Origin: Torymus aiolomorphi
Taxonomy: Eukaryota > Arthropoda > Insecta > Hymenoptera > Torymidae
Reading direction: 5' to 3'
Assembly (NCBI GenBank): GCA_036365515.1
Contig: CM070874.1
Span: 167,833,297 to 167,897,296 of the forward strand
DNA length: 64,000 nt
Shown here: positions 11,601 through 22,485 of the stretch, one piece after another
Layout: each line of letters begins with the position of its first letter
How positions within the stretch are numbered: position 1 is the stretch's first letter
Notes under the pieces: generated by a model
The model's database searches: none
What the model was told of the DNA's origin: nothing
The model's input: only the letters and a program-made list of their open reading frames with translations
Position numbers and translations under genes: made by a program

Positions 11601-12385
11601 GTGACTACTCAACGGACGGATTCTTAGCGGCTTATAGACGGTTCACCTCAAGGAGAGGAAGACCTTCTAACCTCTACTCAGACTGTGGAACAAATTTCAT
11701 CGGAGCAGACAAGGAACTGAAGATTCTCTTCCACCAAACTCAACGTGAAAACTCAAGTCTGTACAACTCACTAACCAACGAGGGAACCCAATGGATATTC
11801 AACCCACCTGCTGCACTTCACATGGGAGGCAAGTGGGAAGCAGTAGTGAAATCAGTTAAATTTCATCTGCAACGGACCATTGGGGACACTCTACTCACCT
11901 TTGAAGCTTCAGCCACTTGCTCACTCAGATAGAAGCTCTACTCAACTCAAGGCCACTGGAACCTCTCAGTGAAGACCCACAAGACCTCAACGCACTCACA
12001 CTCGGACATTTTCTCATCGGAAAGGCACTGAACTCAGTGCCTGAATCTAATCTACTCAACCTAAATGAATCACGGCTGTCCAAATGGCAACTCATCCAAC
12101 GGATTACTCAGAACTTTTGGCAGCAGTGGTCAACTCAATATCTTCAACGGCTTCAATCCATTTCAAAATAGCATCACCCCTCTCATGAGATTAAGGTGGG
12201 TTCTGTGGTACTACTCACTGATGAACGCTCACCGCCGAGCAAATGGCCATTCGCAAGAGTCACTCAACTTCATCCTGGAACCGACAATCTCACCAGAGTT
12301 GTCACACTCAAGACGGAACGACTTAGCTTACTCGTCCAATGTCAAAACTCACCATATTGCCAGTGCCAATCAAGACTTAAATCAA
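8636..12385 (+). pseudogene. pol: BEL/Pao Pol polyprotein, broken
   Basis: The domains follow in BEL order. An aspartic protease contains ILIDSGSEVSFIS (8717-8935). The reverse transcriptase runs from about 9000, with RYVDDIFGG intact near 9965. RNase H lies at about 10280-10790 (PRLELGAAVLLTKL). The integrase (10829-11932) has HTGIDYAGSI, SDCGTNFIGA and KWEAVVKS, keeping D, D and E although the usual SDNG is SDCG. A DUF5641-type C-terminus runs to about 12330. Damage includes a frameshift near 8950, TAG at 9781-9783 (expected Gln), TAG at 10339-10341 (expected Trp), and frameshifts near 10710 and 11925. Compared with the copy at 49.2-53.8 kb, about 140 bp of the zinc-binding integrase N-terminus is deleted near 11293. 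Confidence 0.92.
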
Positions 12386-12410
12386 CCTGGAGGTTGATTG
12401 GCGGACGGAA

Positions 12411-13514
12411 TGTTTGGGAATTCAGTAAGATTGAATTCCCGCGCGTTCTCGCGGAACGGCTCCACTCACTGCGTCGCCGCGGCGCGGCAGCACCTCGTGG
12501 TGTCTCAGCGGAAAAGCTGAGACGCGACACTGACTACTCAAGTTATACGTGATATGTCGGTCTCTCTCGCTCTCTCACATGCAAATGTGAGGGAGTGATT
12601 GATTTGATTGTCGCCGTAACGAGGTCGAGGCCGAGAAAAAGGAAGTGGTTCAAGGTCTCGCTCTCTCTGCATCTAGCTCGCCACGAGGTAACACCGGTCG
12701 GCAACTACACTGCAATTCTCCATCGTATTTTCTCAGCATTCTCATCGGCTCTACTCATCTGTTTCACTGGCTCTACTCATCAAGGAAAACTCATCTCTTT
12801 TCTTTGGCCACTGCATCGCTGGAGCAACTCACCGTTGCAGTTTATCTGCAGCTCTCGTGCAAGGTAGTCTCAAAATTTACACAGTGACTAAACACGTGCG
12901 CGGACACAGACAATCTCATTACACTCTTGCCTGGCGGAATTCGCACACACACGATTGGATCAATAATTACCTAATCGTGTGCGCTCAATTATGGCTCACA
13001 ATTAAGTCAATAATATTGAATTGTGTACTCAACCAGCAGCACCTTCTACCATCAGCTGCGAGTTGCGGCAGAGTCAGGATAAGCGTTTCACTCACTCATT
13101 GGAATTAGCGAGACTCTTTAGCATCACTCATTGAATATATATCATTTAACGGATATACTAAAAATTTTGCCAAACTCATTGTGCGACACAGGTTAGTCGT
13201 CTCTAGTGAGAGATTGCAACTACATTCGTCTAAGTACTTATTACTCAATTGTTACTGCATACACACTACTTGTTAAGATTCACTCATTTATATCATTCGA
13301 ACAAAAACCATTTCAACTCAGATTATTACTTGAATGCGAATCTTTAGAATCATTGTTAACTGCTGTTAATTATTATTAGAATTAATGAAATTTATGATGC
13401 GACTTAGAACTGATATAATATATTGAAGTTTTATTTACTTATGTGTGTGACTCAAATTTATTTCAACACCCACAGCATGTACTCATATGACTATAACTAT
13501 GGCTTTCTCAAACA
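12411..13514 (+). repeat. 3' LTR of the BEL/Pao element
   Basis: It starts TGTTTGGGAATTC after a purine-rich GGCGGACGGAA tract and ends CTCAAACA, giving matched TGTTTG...CAAACA termini. It has a 21-bp insertion near 13235 absent from the 5' LTR. ACAAG follows. Confidence 0.92.
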
Positions 13515-15470
13515 ACAAGTAAACATCTTACTTGCATAAAAAGCAAGGATATCCGCGGTTTTTCGAATTTTGGAGCTGTAACTCCGTTCCAAATTATGAC
13601 CGCTAACGAAACTGCTAGAGAATGTTCTTCTGATGTAGAAGAACACATCCGCGTAGGAGAGTTAGCGGCACCAATTATTTAAATGAACAATTGAGCATCT
13701 TACTTGCATAAGAACCAAGGATATTCGCGGTTTTTCGAGTTTGGTGACTGAACTCCATTTGAAATTATGACAGGATAACAGAACTGCGGGAAAATGTTCT
13801 TCTGATGTAGACGAATACATCCGCGTAAGAAAATTAGCGGCACCAATTATTTAAATAAACAATTAAGCAGCTTACTTGCATAAAAAGCAGGGATATCCGC
13901 GGCTTTTCGAATTTTGGAGCTGTAACTCCGTTTCAATTTATGACCAGCTAACGAAACTGCTGAAGAATGTTTTTCTGATGTAGAAGAACACATCCGCGTA
14001 GCAAAATTATCGGCACCAATTATTTAAATACACAATTAAGCATCTTACTTGCATAAAAAGCAGGGATATCCGCTGGTTTTCGAGTACCGGAGCTGTAATC
14101 CCGTTTCAAATTATGACCGGCTAACAAAACTGCGAGAGAATGTTCTTCTGTTGTAGAAGAACACATCCGCGTAACAAAATTTACCGCACCAATTATTTAA
14201 ATAAACAAGTAAGCAGTTTACTTGCATGACAAGCAAGGATATCTGCAGCTTCGCGAATTTTGGAGCTGTAACTCCGGTTCAAATGATGACAGGATAACGA
14301 AACTGCGGGAAAACGTTCTCCTAGTCTAGACAAACACCTCCGCGTAGGAGAATTTGCGGCACCAATTATTTAAATAAACAATTATGCAGCATACTTGCAT
14401 AAAAAGCAAGGATATTCGTTGTTTTTCTAGTTTTCGTGACTGAACTCCATTTGAAATTACGACAGGATAACAAAACTGCGGGAAAATGTTCTTCGGATGT
14501 AAACGAACACCTCGGCATAGGATAATTAGCGGCACCAATTATTTAAATAAACAATTAAGCATCTTACTTATATAAAAAGCAGGGTTATCAATTAACTACG
14601 AAAATGTCGAAAATTCCTGTCGAAAATTACGACAGGATAACAAAACTGCGGGAAAATGTTCTTCGGATGTAGACGAACACCTCGGCGAAGGAGAATTAGC
14701 GGCACCAATTATTTAAATAAACAATTAAGCATCTTACTTATATAAAAGGTAGGGTTATCTGCGGCTTTTCGAATTTCGGAGCTGTAACCCCGTTTCAAAT
14801 TATGACGGTCTAACGAAACTGCGAGACAATGTTCTGCTGATGTAGACGAACATATCCGCGTAGGAAAATGAGTGGCACCAATTATTTAAATAAATAATTA
14901 AGCAGCTTCCCTATATAAAAAGCAGGGATATCCGCGGCTTTTCGAATTTCGGAGCTGTAACCCCGTTTCAAATTATGACCAGCTAACGAAACTGCGAGAG
15001 AATGTTTTTCTGATGTGGACGAACACATCCGCCTAGGAAAATTTGTGGCTCCAGTTATTTGAATACACAATTAAGCAGCTTTCTTGCATAAAAAGCAGGG
15101 ATATCCGCGGCTTATCGAATTTTAGAGCTGTAACTCCCTTTCCAATTATGACTGGCTAACAAAACTGCGGAAGAATGTTCTTCTAATGTAGACGAACACA
15201 TCCGCGTAGCAAAATTTGAGGCACCAATTATTTAAATAAACAATTATTAAGCATCTTGCATAAAAAGCAAGAATATCCGTGGCATTGCGAATTTTGGAGA
15301 TGTATCTCCGTTTCAAATTATGACAGCATAACGAAACTGCGGAAAAACGTTCTTCTTAACTAGACGAACACCTCCGTGTAGAAGAATTTGCTGCACCAAT
15401 TTTTTAAATAAACAATTAAGCAGCTTACTTGCATAAAAAGTAAAGATATTCGCAGTTTTTCGAATTTTTT
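13515..15470 (+). repeat. Foldback left-arm tandem array, 172-bp units
   Basis: The unit boundary sequence CACCAATTATTTAAATAAAC recurs about every 172 bp from 13671 to 15394. Each unit then carries a CTTACTTGCATAAAAAGCA box, a GGATATCCGC box, a TTTGGAGCTGTAACTCC box and a CATCCGCGTAG box. Units vary by several percent. Small ORFs inside are accidental and repeat with the unit. Confidence 0.92.
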
Positions 15471-16194
15471 ATGTAAGTAAGCTGCTTCTGTTTATTTAAA
15501 TAATTGGTGCCCCTAATTCTCCTACTGCGGAGGTGTTTATCTACATCAGAAGACAATTTTGCCGCAGTTTCGTTATCCTATCATAATTTGAAACCGAGTT
15601 ACAGCTCCAAAATTTGAAAAGCCGTGGAAATCCCTGCTTTTTATGCAAGTAAGCTGCTTAATTGTTTATTTAAATAATTGGTGCCGCTAATTTTCCCAGG
15701 CGGATGTGTTCATCTACATCAGAAGAATATCTTCCCGTAGTTTCGTTATCCTATCATAATTTGAAACCGAGTTACAGCTCCAAAATTTGAAAAGCCGCGG
15801 AAATCCCTGCTTTTTATGCAAGTAAGCTGCTTAATTGTTTATTTAAATAATTGGTGCCGCTAATTTTCCCATGCGGATGTGTTCATCTACATCAGAAGAA
15901 CATCTTCCCGCAGTTTGGTTATCCTGTCATAATTTCAAATGGAGTTCAGTCAGCAAAACTCAAAAAACCGCGAATATCCTTGCTTTTTATGCAAGTAAGC
16001 TGCTTAGTTGTTTATTTAAATCATTGGTGTCGCAAATTTTGCTACGCGGATGTGTTCTTCTACATCAGAAGAACATTCTTCAGCAGGTTCGTTAGCCGGT
16101 CATAATTTGAAACGGAGTTACAGCTCCAAAATTCACAAAGCTGCGGATATCTTTCCTTTTTATGCAAGTAAGCTGCTTAATTGTTTATTTAAAT
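15471..16194 (-). repeat. Foldback right-arm tandem array, inverted
   Basis: The same 172-bp unit appears in reverse orientation, with boundary motifs (GTTTATTTAAATAATTGGTG) near 15490, 15664, 15837, 16010 and 16183. The switch of orientation falls near 15470. The right arm holds about four units, far fewer than the left arm, which is typical asymmetry for Foldback arms. Confidence 0.9.
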
Positions 16195-16356
16195 AATTAC
16201 TACCAAAAATTTTTTGACGCTGATTTATATATTTTGTCATTGCTACTATGGGTTGTCATCACTTAATACGAAATTTTTACATATCTCACTTTGCCCCACT
16301 ATTTCAGTACGGGTCTTCCGGCGGATAGAATGTGTGGCGGGTAGCTTGAGCTTCAT

Positions 16357-16365
16357 TCACGGGAC
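16357..16365. repeat. Right 9-bp target site duplication of the Foldback-like element
   Basis: TCACGGGAC, identical to 5556-5564; protease coding sequence resumes immediately after it. Confidence 0.85.
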
Positions 16366-17025
16366 CCGCTTGCATGTAAGGCATTTCGCATAAGGACACT
16401 GCGAAAAGATGGAATTTTAAAGATTTTAGCATACTTAATTAGAATTAAGTCCGTAAGAGCCCTTTGTGGTAATCTCACTTCGAGGTTCTTTTTTTTCTTC
16501 AACTTGAATTGTTTTTTTTGACCACCTATACGAAGACCTGCCCCTGTTTGATACGGTTTCAGCAAGAGACCCTTCCCTAAAGCTATTTCTTCTATTTTAA
16601 CGTTATGTCTGACCCTCTTCTAGGTGCATTTTAGCCGTACTTACATCATTGACTGTTTTTGCTATGCTTGCAACACCACCAGCCACAGCACCACAGTAGT
16701 CACAATCAGACATGCGAATATTGTCACGTGAAACGGTAGAAAACCACCTACTTTTGAGGGTACGAGTAAAACGCGTGGAATGATAATGTTACGTTTTCCA
16801 ACTGCTTTCTTGACAGCAGAACGGACACCTTTCAAAGCAAAGAGAATCACCTTTCGAGCAGAGTTACTTTTAATCATTGATTTTGAAGCAGCTTATATTA
16901 TATTTTTTAGCCTCGTGGATTGCTTTCTCTTTACACCCATTCCGAGTTTTGATTTGGCTTTCGTAATATTTGTAATTGTATAAGCAGCTACTTTCTCACC
17001 AATACTTGAATCTTTAGTCTTTACT
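16366..17025 (-). pseudogene. Polinton membrane-active (pX-like) protein continuous with the protease N-terminus
   Basis: Minus-strand sequence begins near 17025 with KVKTKDSSIGEKVAAYTITN and KAKSKLGMG. It continues through the open piece 16662-16877 (basic segment, then PRVLLVPSKVGGFLPF and a hydrophobic stretch), and after a frameshift near 16680 reads GAVAGGVASIAKTVNDV. A Lys-rich linker (LKPYQTGAGLRIGG) leads directly into RALTDLILIKYAKIFKIPSF and VLMRNALHA, the N-terminus of the Polinton protease. The protease then stops at the Foldback insertion. The GGFLPF-hydrophobic-AGG block is common in insect Polinton ORFs and is compared with adenoviral membrane-acting core proteins; that functional link is inference. 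Stops and frameshifts make this copy non-functional. Confidence 0.75.
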
Positions 17026-17205
17026 TTGATAGTGATTACGTTAATTTATAAGAAGAAGTATCCAATCACTTGAGGACTCTTGGAGTTATTAATCACAAAA
17101 AATCCTGGACTGAAGTATGTGAGTTCATATGACTTAGAATATTCTCGAGAGCAGTATTCTCGAGACAACGAATTTTTACAAAAAGAGATACAAAGGCGAT
17201 GATTC

Positions 17206-17488
17206 TATTCGTAAACATAACAGCAAGAAATATGATGAAATTATTGTTCCTCTTTTCTTTAATGAATCTAAAAAGCGTAAAATGACCTATGATAAAAGAG
17301 TGGTTTTGGTGTCTTACCTAGATATAAAGTTGCGCGAAAAAATTCAATGTTAGATTATGTGTACTGGGATAATCCAAATGAACTCGTGGAACGGCTTCGT
17401 TTACTAATAGTTGAGAAATCACCTGGAAATCAGAGTCACACCAATGAAATTCATTCTATCGTTGAAGAGCTTCGCAAGGCTGGTTATA
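17206..17488 (+). pseudogene. Polinton-associated conserved ORF, C-terminal part
   Basis: After a frameshift near 17298 the plus strand reads GVLPRYKVARKNSMLDYVYW, then DNPNELVERLRLLIVEK, then HTNEIHSIVEELRKAGY. This block is common in insect Polinton relatives and its function is unknown to me. The DUF4817 transposon (17489-20952) interrupts its last codons; they resume as a short tail after 20953. Confidence 0.6.
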
Positions 17489-18325
17489 CACGGTGACCCA
17501 TTTTAATCGCCGCACCCGTATTTCTCGGAACCTAAGCCAGATAGAGAAAAATGGTTCAGACAAAAGTTATAGGGGACAAAGGGGTCCACATAATGGCGCT
17601 AACGTCTTTGACCTTGAACTTGACCTTTGAGGTCATTTCAATGTCAATGTGGTTTTTTCATATGGAAACACCTAGTTTTGACCCCGGATTCGGAAATAGC
17701 GGGAAATTTTACGTTCAAAATTATATTGAGAAATTTTTTCCAAGATCATTTCAAAGTCAAATCTAGGTCAAACTCAGAAAAGTCCGTTTAAAATCGTTTT
17801 TTTCCATAAACCACCGGTTAAGCTGGTTCAAATTGATCGTAGGCTTAATAGAGGAACCCACACACCCAAAATTTACACATCCTAGTAAACAAAACTCAAA
17901 CTCGCACATCCTAACCCCGTACACATCATGCCCTCACATGCTGAACTGTTACACCCCGGTCCAACAACCATACCCCACACCCCAGTCCCACACCTACCCC
18001 ACGCATGCTAATCCCATACACCCCAAACCCACACATCCTGAACCCTGAAAAATTTTTCTCAAGGGCAAAATGATTTTTTAACGGAAACTTTAAGATCGTT
18101 GAAGATTCTGTTATAAATGTATTAACCTTACTTTTTGCGCTACCCAGAAACAACGACGTGGACGTAGTAAGCATTGTTTCCTTTGGGGTGCTTAATTTAA
18201 GTGAGTCCCCTTGCCTCTCACCGTTCGAGGTGCTTGATTATAGTGAGTCCCCTTGCCTCTCACTGTTCGGGGTGCTTGATTATAGTGAGTCCCCTCGCCT
18301 CTCACTAATGTAAATAAATTTTTAT

Positions 18326-18665
18326 TTATCCTCGAAGCAAGTGTTCGAAATTACGACCATTTGCTTCAAGGCACATAGTCAAACGCCTTGGAAAATGGCG
18401 AAGTATGTTCTGCAAAGTTTGTCTCGGAATGGCAGCGCATGCTCGACGAATCATGTCCTGCATATCTGCTCTTGTAGTTGGTTGTTGCTCAAAAATAGCA
18501 TTTTTCAAAGACCCCCATAAACAAAAGTCTGATGGTGAAGTATAGGATGAAGAAGCAAGCCATTTCACCGGACCTCCTCAACCAATCCATCTAATACTAA
18601 AGTGTTTATTAAAAAATGCTGTTATTATGAGCGTGAAATGTGGTGCTCCACTATCCTGCTAGAAC
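18326..18665 (-). pseudogene. Inverted second copy of the DUF4817-type transposase C-terminus
   Basis: Minus-strand translation gives GAPHF, then RWIG*GGPVKWLASS, PSDFCLWGSLKNAIFEQQPT and MCLEANGRNFEHLLRG. It is homologous to, but clearly diverged from, the C-terminal part of the plus-strand transposase at 19088-20151. An in-frame stop interrupts it. Together the two copies make a tail-to-tail arrangement inside one pair of TIRs. Confidence 0.8.
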
Positions 18666-19087
18666 CTGAATAATAAATTTAAAAGAACCATTGACGGAAC
18701 CTATTTTCTTCGTAGATGTGTTTTTAATGATTACATTATCGAAATTAGTATTTCTGAAATTCGAACGCTACTAATTCACATCATTTACATAAAACAAAAA
18801 AATAAAAGGAAGTTTTAGTTTTATTTGCAATTAAAATAAGAAATAATGCTTTATTGAATTGAATACCTTTAATGTTTCAACGATTATTTTATTTTAAAAT
18901 TTTAAATTAAAGAAGTGTGACAAACGAAGTATTTATGGCAATTACAGTTAGCTAATTAAAGTTACCGTAATTTTCCAACGTTTTTCCTTTTTAGGTGCGA
19001 CCGTATACGGGCGAGCCTTATAATTATTAATATTTTTGATACCATTTTACTATTTAAATTTAATAGTAATTAATAGCTGGCTCTGAA

Positions 19088-20151
19088 ATGGCTGACTATC
19101 CGCCCAACGAGATCATCGATATGATTTTGGTTTTAGGAGCAAGCCAAAATAATTATCGTGGTGCGGCAAGACTTTATGCTGAACGCTATTCTGACAGACG
19201 ACATCCTGACGATAGAGCTATGAGACTTTTAACTCAAAGAGCTCGTGGTGAACACATGGTTCGCCAACGTAGGCGCCATGAGTATGATGAAAATGATAAT
19301 CGAGTTGTAACTATCCTTGCAATAATTCATCTTGACCCACACATTAGCGCTCGTCGAGTCGAAAGAGAAATTGGTATTCCAAGAAATACTTTTTTAAGAT
19401 TATGAAGGTGCTTCAACATCACGCGTATGATATTACTTTGGTTCAAGAGCTACAGTTTCAGCATTTCCAACAGCGTATTGTGTTTTACCAATGAGCTTTA
19501 CAAATGATAGAAAATGATCCAGACTTTTTTAAATTTGTTCTTTTTTCTGATGAGGCACAATTTTAAAGTGATGGGAAACTGAATAGGCATAATTTCCATT
19601 ATTGGTCTGATGTGAATCCTCATTGGGTTAGAACTGTAAACCATCAAAGACGTTGGAGTATTATGGTATGATGCGGGATTATCAATGGATATTTGATTGG
19701 CCCTTATTTTTTTGAAGCAAATGTGTATCAACATACCTATTTGAGGCTAATAAGAGATGAACTACCTGGATTGATGGAAGATGTTGATTTAGAAACGCGA
19801 CGAAGAATGTGGCTCCAGCTGGACGGCGCAGCACCACATTTCGCTCGAATTGTAAGGGCTTTTTTGAATGAGCACTATGGTAACAGATGGATTGGTCGAG
19901 GAGGTCCAGTTAACTGGCCTGCTTGTTCACCCGATCTTACATCACCAGATTTCTATTTATGAGGGTATTTAAAAAATGCTGTTTTTGGGTAACAACCCAC
20001 TACAAGAGCAGATATGCAGGATAGGATTCGTGGAGCATGCGCTGCCATTCCGAGACAAACTTTGCAGAACACAGTTCGCCATTTTCAAAGGCGTTTGATT
20101 ATGTGCCTTGAAGCAAATGGTCGTCATTTCGAGCACTTGCTTCGAGGTTAA
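19088..20151 (+). pseudogene. DDE transposase with N-terminal DUF4817-type domain, broken
   Basis: The N-terminal 105-codon piece (MADYPPNEIIDMILVLGASQ, then RGAARLYAERYSDRRHPDD) matches the helix-turn-helix region common in insect DUF4817 transposases. After frameshifts and stops (near 19405, 19490 and 19565) come SDEAQF (first Asp), GPYFFEANVYQHTYLRLIRD, LDGAAPHFARIV (second Asp) and NRWIGRGGPVNWPACSPDL with SPDF (third acidic position). A stop occurs near 19960. The C-terminus LEANGRHFEHLLRG ends at a TAA at 20149-20151. Family members run about 330-370 residues, so this copy was full length before decay. Confidence 0.85.
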
Positions 20152-20993
20152 ATAAAAATTTATTTACATTAGTGAGAGGCTAGGTGACTCACTATAATCC
20201 AGCACCCCGAACAGTGAGGGGCAAGGGGACTCACTTTAATTAAGCACCCCAAAGGAAACAATCCTTACTACGTCCACGTCGTTGTTTCTGGGTATCGCAA
20301 AAAGTAAGGTTAATACATTTATAACAGAAGCATCAACGATTTTAAAGTTTCCGTTAAAAAATCATTTTGCCCTTGAGAAAAATTTTTCAGGGTTCAGGAT
20401 GTGTGGGTTTGGGGTGTATGGGATTAGCATGCGTGGGGCAGGGATGTGTGGTACTGGGGGGTGTGCGGTATGGTTGTGGGACCGGGGTGTAACAGTTCAG
20501 CATGTGAGAGCATGAAGTGTATGGGGTTAGGATGTGCGAGTTTGAGTTTTGTTTACTTGGATGTGTAAGTTTTGGGTGTGTGGGTTTCTCTATTCAGCCT
20601 ACGATCAATTTGAACCAGCTTAACCGGTGGTTCATGGAAGAAAACGATTTTAAACGGACTTTTCTGAGTTTGACCTAGATTTGACCTTGAAATGACCTTG
20701 GAAAAAATTTCTCAATATGATTTTGTACGTAAAATTTCCTGCTCTTTCCGAATCCGGGGTCAAAACTAGGTTTTTCCATATAAAAAAACCACTTTGACCT
20801 TGACATAACGTAATAGGTCAAGTTCAAGGTCAAAAACGTTAGCGCCATTATATGGCCCCCTTTGTCCCCTATAACTTTTGTCGGAACCATTTTTCTCTAT
20901 CTGGCGTAGGTTCCGAGAAATCCGGGTGCGGCGATTAAAATGGGTCACCGTGTATATACTGGGGTGGAATTAGTGCAATCCTCAGTATCAAGA

Positions 20994-21403
20994 TGAGTAT
21001 CGACGTATTCGGATGAAATCTAAAAGAAAGAGTAGGTATTAGAGATCCTCCCGGAGTGGGATATAAAATCACATTTGATGGACAATTCGATCTTGAAAAT
21101 AAGAGATTATGCAACGTAGGAGCACCCAATGATCTACATGATGCAGTCAACGTGCAATCATTACAGCGTATAGTGGAGGGAGAAGGTAAGAAAGTCGTGA
21201 ATGTTATACGTCGATTGAGAAATGATTACAATAATTTAGATGATATAGTGGACCATCATCAAGATGAATTAGATAAAAACATTGCTAATCTTGAGAGGGA
21301 AATCGAGAGTATAAAAGTGATAGTACTTCAGCTGTCATATAACAGTAATGCGGTGGATACCGAAAGAGTCAACATCGAAGCGTGGATCATCGAAAGAATG
21401 TAG
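20994..21403 (+). pseudogene. Polinton-associated conserved ORF with coiled-coil C-terminus
   Basis: It starts MSIDVFG, then a TGA (where Trp is likely), then PPGVGYKITFDGQFDLENKR and LCNVGAPNDLHDAVNVQSLQ. A heptad-like charged region (DDIVDHHQDELDKNIANLER) extends to 21403. The DGQFD-ENKRLCNV block is a pattern I associate with Polinton ORFs next to the integrase. Its role is not established here; a structural or fibre-like role is only a guess. Confidence 0.55.
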
Positions 21404-22269
21404 TAGTAGAAGAACTGCATAAATCTGCTCGAAGAAACTATCAACTTCGAAAGTTCGATATACGATATATAGATACAACTTGGCAAGCTGATTTAGTTGA
21501 AATGCAGCCTTATGTTAGAGAGAACGAATATATGCTCACTGTAATAGATGTATTTTCCAAATATGCGTGAGCTGCACTAGTTAAGCGAAAATCCGCAGAC
21601 AACGTTACAGCAGCGATGAAATTAGTACCAAATAATTTACGGACAGACAGAGGTAAAGAATTTTTCAACTTAAGCTTTCAAAATTTGATGAAGCAGCATA
21701 AGATTAACCTGTACTCCACATACAGCAACTTGAAAGCATCGATTTGTGAGAGATTCAATTGGACGCTGAAAAATAAGATGTCGATGCAATTTAGTTCGCG
21801 TCGAAATTTTAAGTGGCTTGACATCTTATCCGATTTGATTATTGCTTACAATAATAGGAAACAGAACTATATATATGAAACCAAAAGATGTTAGAACAGC
21901 CAATGAAGCGCAGGTTCTGACACAGCATTTCAGCAAGTCTTAACCTGCAAAAAAGACAAAATTTAAAGTTAATAATAGAGTACGTATAAGTAAATTAAAG
22001 CAAGTATTTGAGAAAGGATATACGCCTAATTGGTCAACTGAGATATTTACAATAGATAAAGTATCAAAATCAAATCCTGTTACTTACCTTTTATAAGATT
22101 ATCAAACCCGGTTTCAGGTTGCTTTTATGAACAAGAACTTTTAAAAGCGAAATATCCAGATATTTATCTCATAGAAAAAGTGATCAAGGAACGTGGTAAT
22201 TAAGTTTACGTAATGTGGCTTGGTTTCGATAGTTCTCACAACTGTTGGATAAACAGAGAAGATATATAA
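21404..22269 (+). pseudogene. Polinton retrovirus-like integrase with chromodomain, broken
   Basis: The sequence reads SARRNYQLRKFDIRYIDTTW, then QADLVEMQPY (first Asp), YMLTVIDVFSKYA, a TGA at about 21568-21570 (expected Trp), LRTDRGKEFF (second Asp), STYSNLKASICERFNWTLK (Glu) and LDILSDLIIAYNNRKQN. After stops and frameshifts the C-terminus reads VYVMWLGFDSSHNCWI, a chromodomain signature, ending at the TAA 22267-22269. The D, D and E positions are retained. The combination of this cellular-type integrase with protein-primed polymerase and capsid genes is diagnostic of Polintons. Confidence 0.9.
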
Positions 22270-22485
22270 TTTGTTCAATAATAATAATAATTAAATAAAG
22301 AGAAAGTTGTGGGAGTCCCAATCCACGCTTCCTACCTGTGAGGAACAACCAAACATTTTTCCCTTCCAGAAACTTTCTCTTTATTTATTTATTTTTTTAT
22401 TTAATTTATTTTACAAGCTTATGAATTAAAATTTGCATTACAAAGTTATTAATTAAATTACAATATTAATAATTTATTTACACAT

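Larger units (their letters stand above)
5947..13514 (+). mobile_element. BEL/Pao LTR retrotransposon, complete structure, coding region decayed
   Basis: Two LTRs (5947-about 7047 and 12411-13514) begin TGTTTGGGAAT, and the 3' LTR ends CTCAAACA. The element is flanked by ACAAG at 5942-5946 and 13515-13519, a 5-bp duplication as expected for BEL/Pao. Internal order is primer-binding site, gag, protease, reverse transcriptase, RNase H, integrase, DUF5641-type C-terminus, and a purine-rich tract before the 3' LTR. It inserted in a Foldback repeat unit; uninterrupted units elsewhere in the array, for example near 14200, show the empty-site sequence. The LTRs differ by scattered substitutions and two indels of 20-30 bp, so the insertion is not recent. 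Confidence 0.95.
5565..16356. mobile_element. Foldback-like element with tandem-repeat inverted arms, inserted in the Polinton protease gene
   Basis: The ends are inverted copies: 5565 onward begins ATGAAGCTGAAGCTACCCGC and the right end, reverse complemented, begins ATGAAGCTCAAGCTACCCGC. Homology extends about 185 bp, with a roughly 30-bp gap in the right copy. Inside these caps lie arms of tandem units of about 172 bp, roughly 12-13 in the left arm and 4-5 inverted in the right, meeting near 15470. A 9-bp duplication flanks the element. Long TIRs built from tandem repeats plus 9-bp duplications are the hallmark of Drosophila Foldback elements (Mutator-related). Subtracting the nested BEL element leaves about 3.2 kb. 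No transposase gene is visible, so this copy is non-autonomous. Confidence 0.85.
17489..20952. mobile_element. DUF4817-type DDE transposon with very long inverted arms
   Basis: The termini are CACGGTGACCCATTTTAAT and its inverse, flanked by TA on both sides (17487-17488 and 20953-20954), consistent with a Tc1/mariner-like TA target. Inverted homology runs about 830 bp from each end through CCCTTGAGAAAAATTTTTCA-type sequence and GTGAGTCCCCTTGCCTCTCA repeats (18180-18310 and 20160-20260). It continues into two transposase 3' ends facing outward in opposite directions. The arms contain period-6 C+A-rich and G+T-rich stretches (near 17870-18045 and 20400-20590). The insertion lies in a Polinton ORF. 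Confidence 0.85.

Noticed and set aside
15851..16105. Two overlapping ORFs inside the Foldback right arm
   Set aside because: The same translation recurs in other 172-bp units (for example 14326-14538), so it reflects the repeat.
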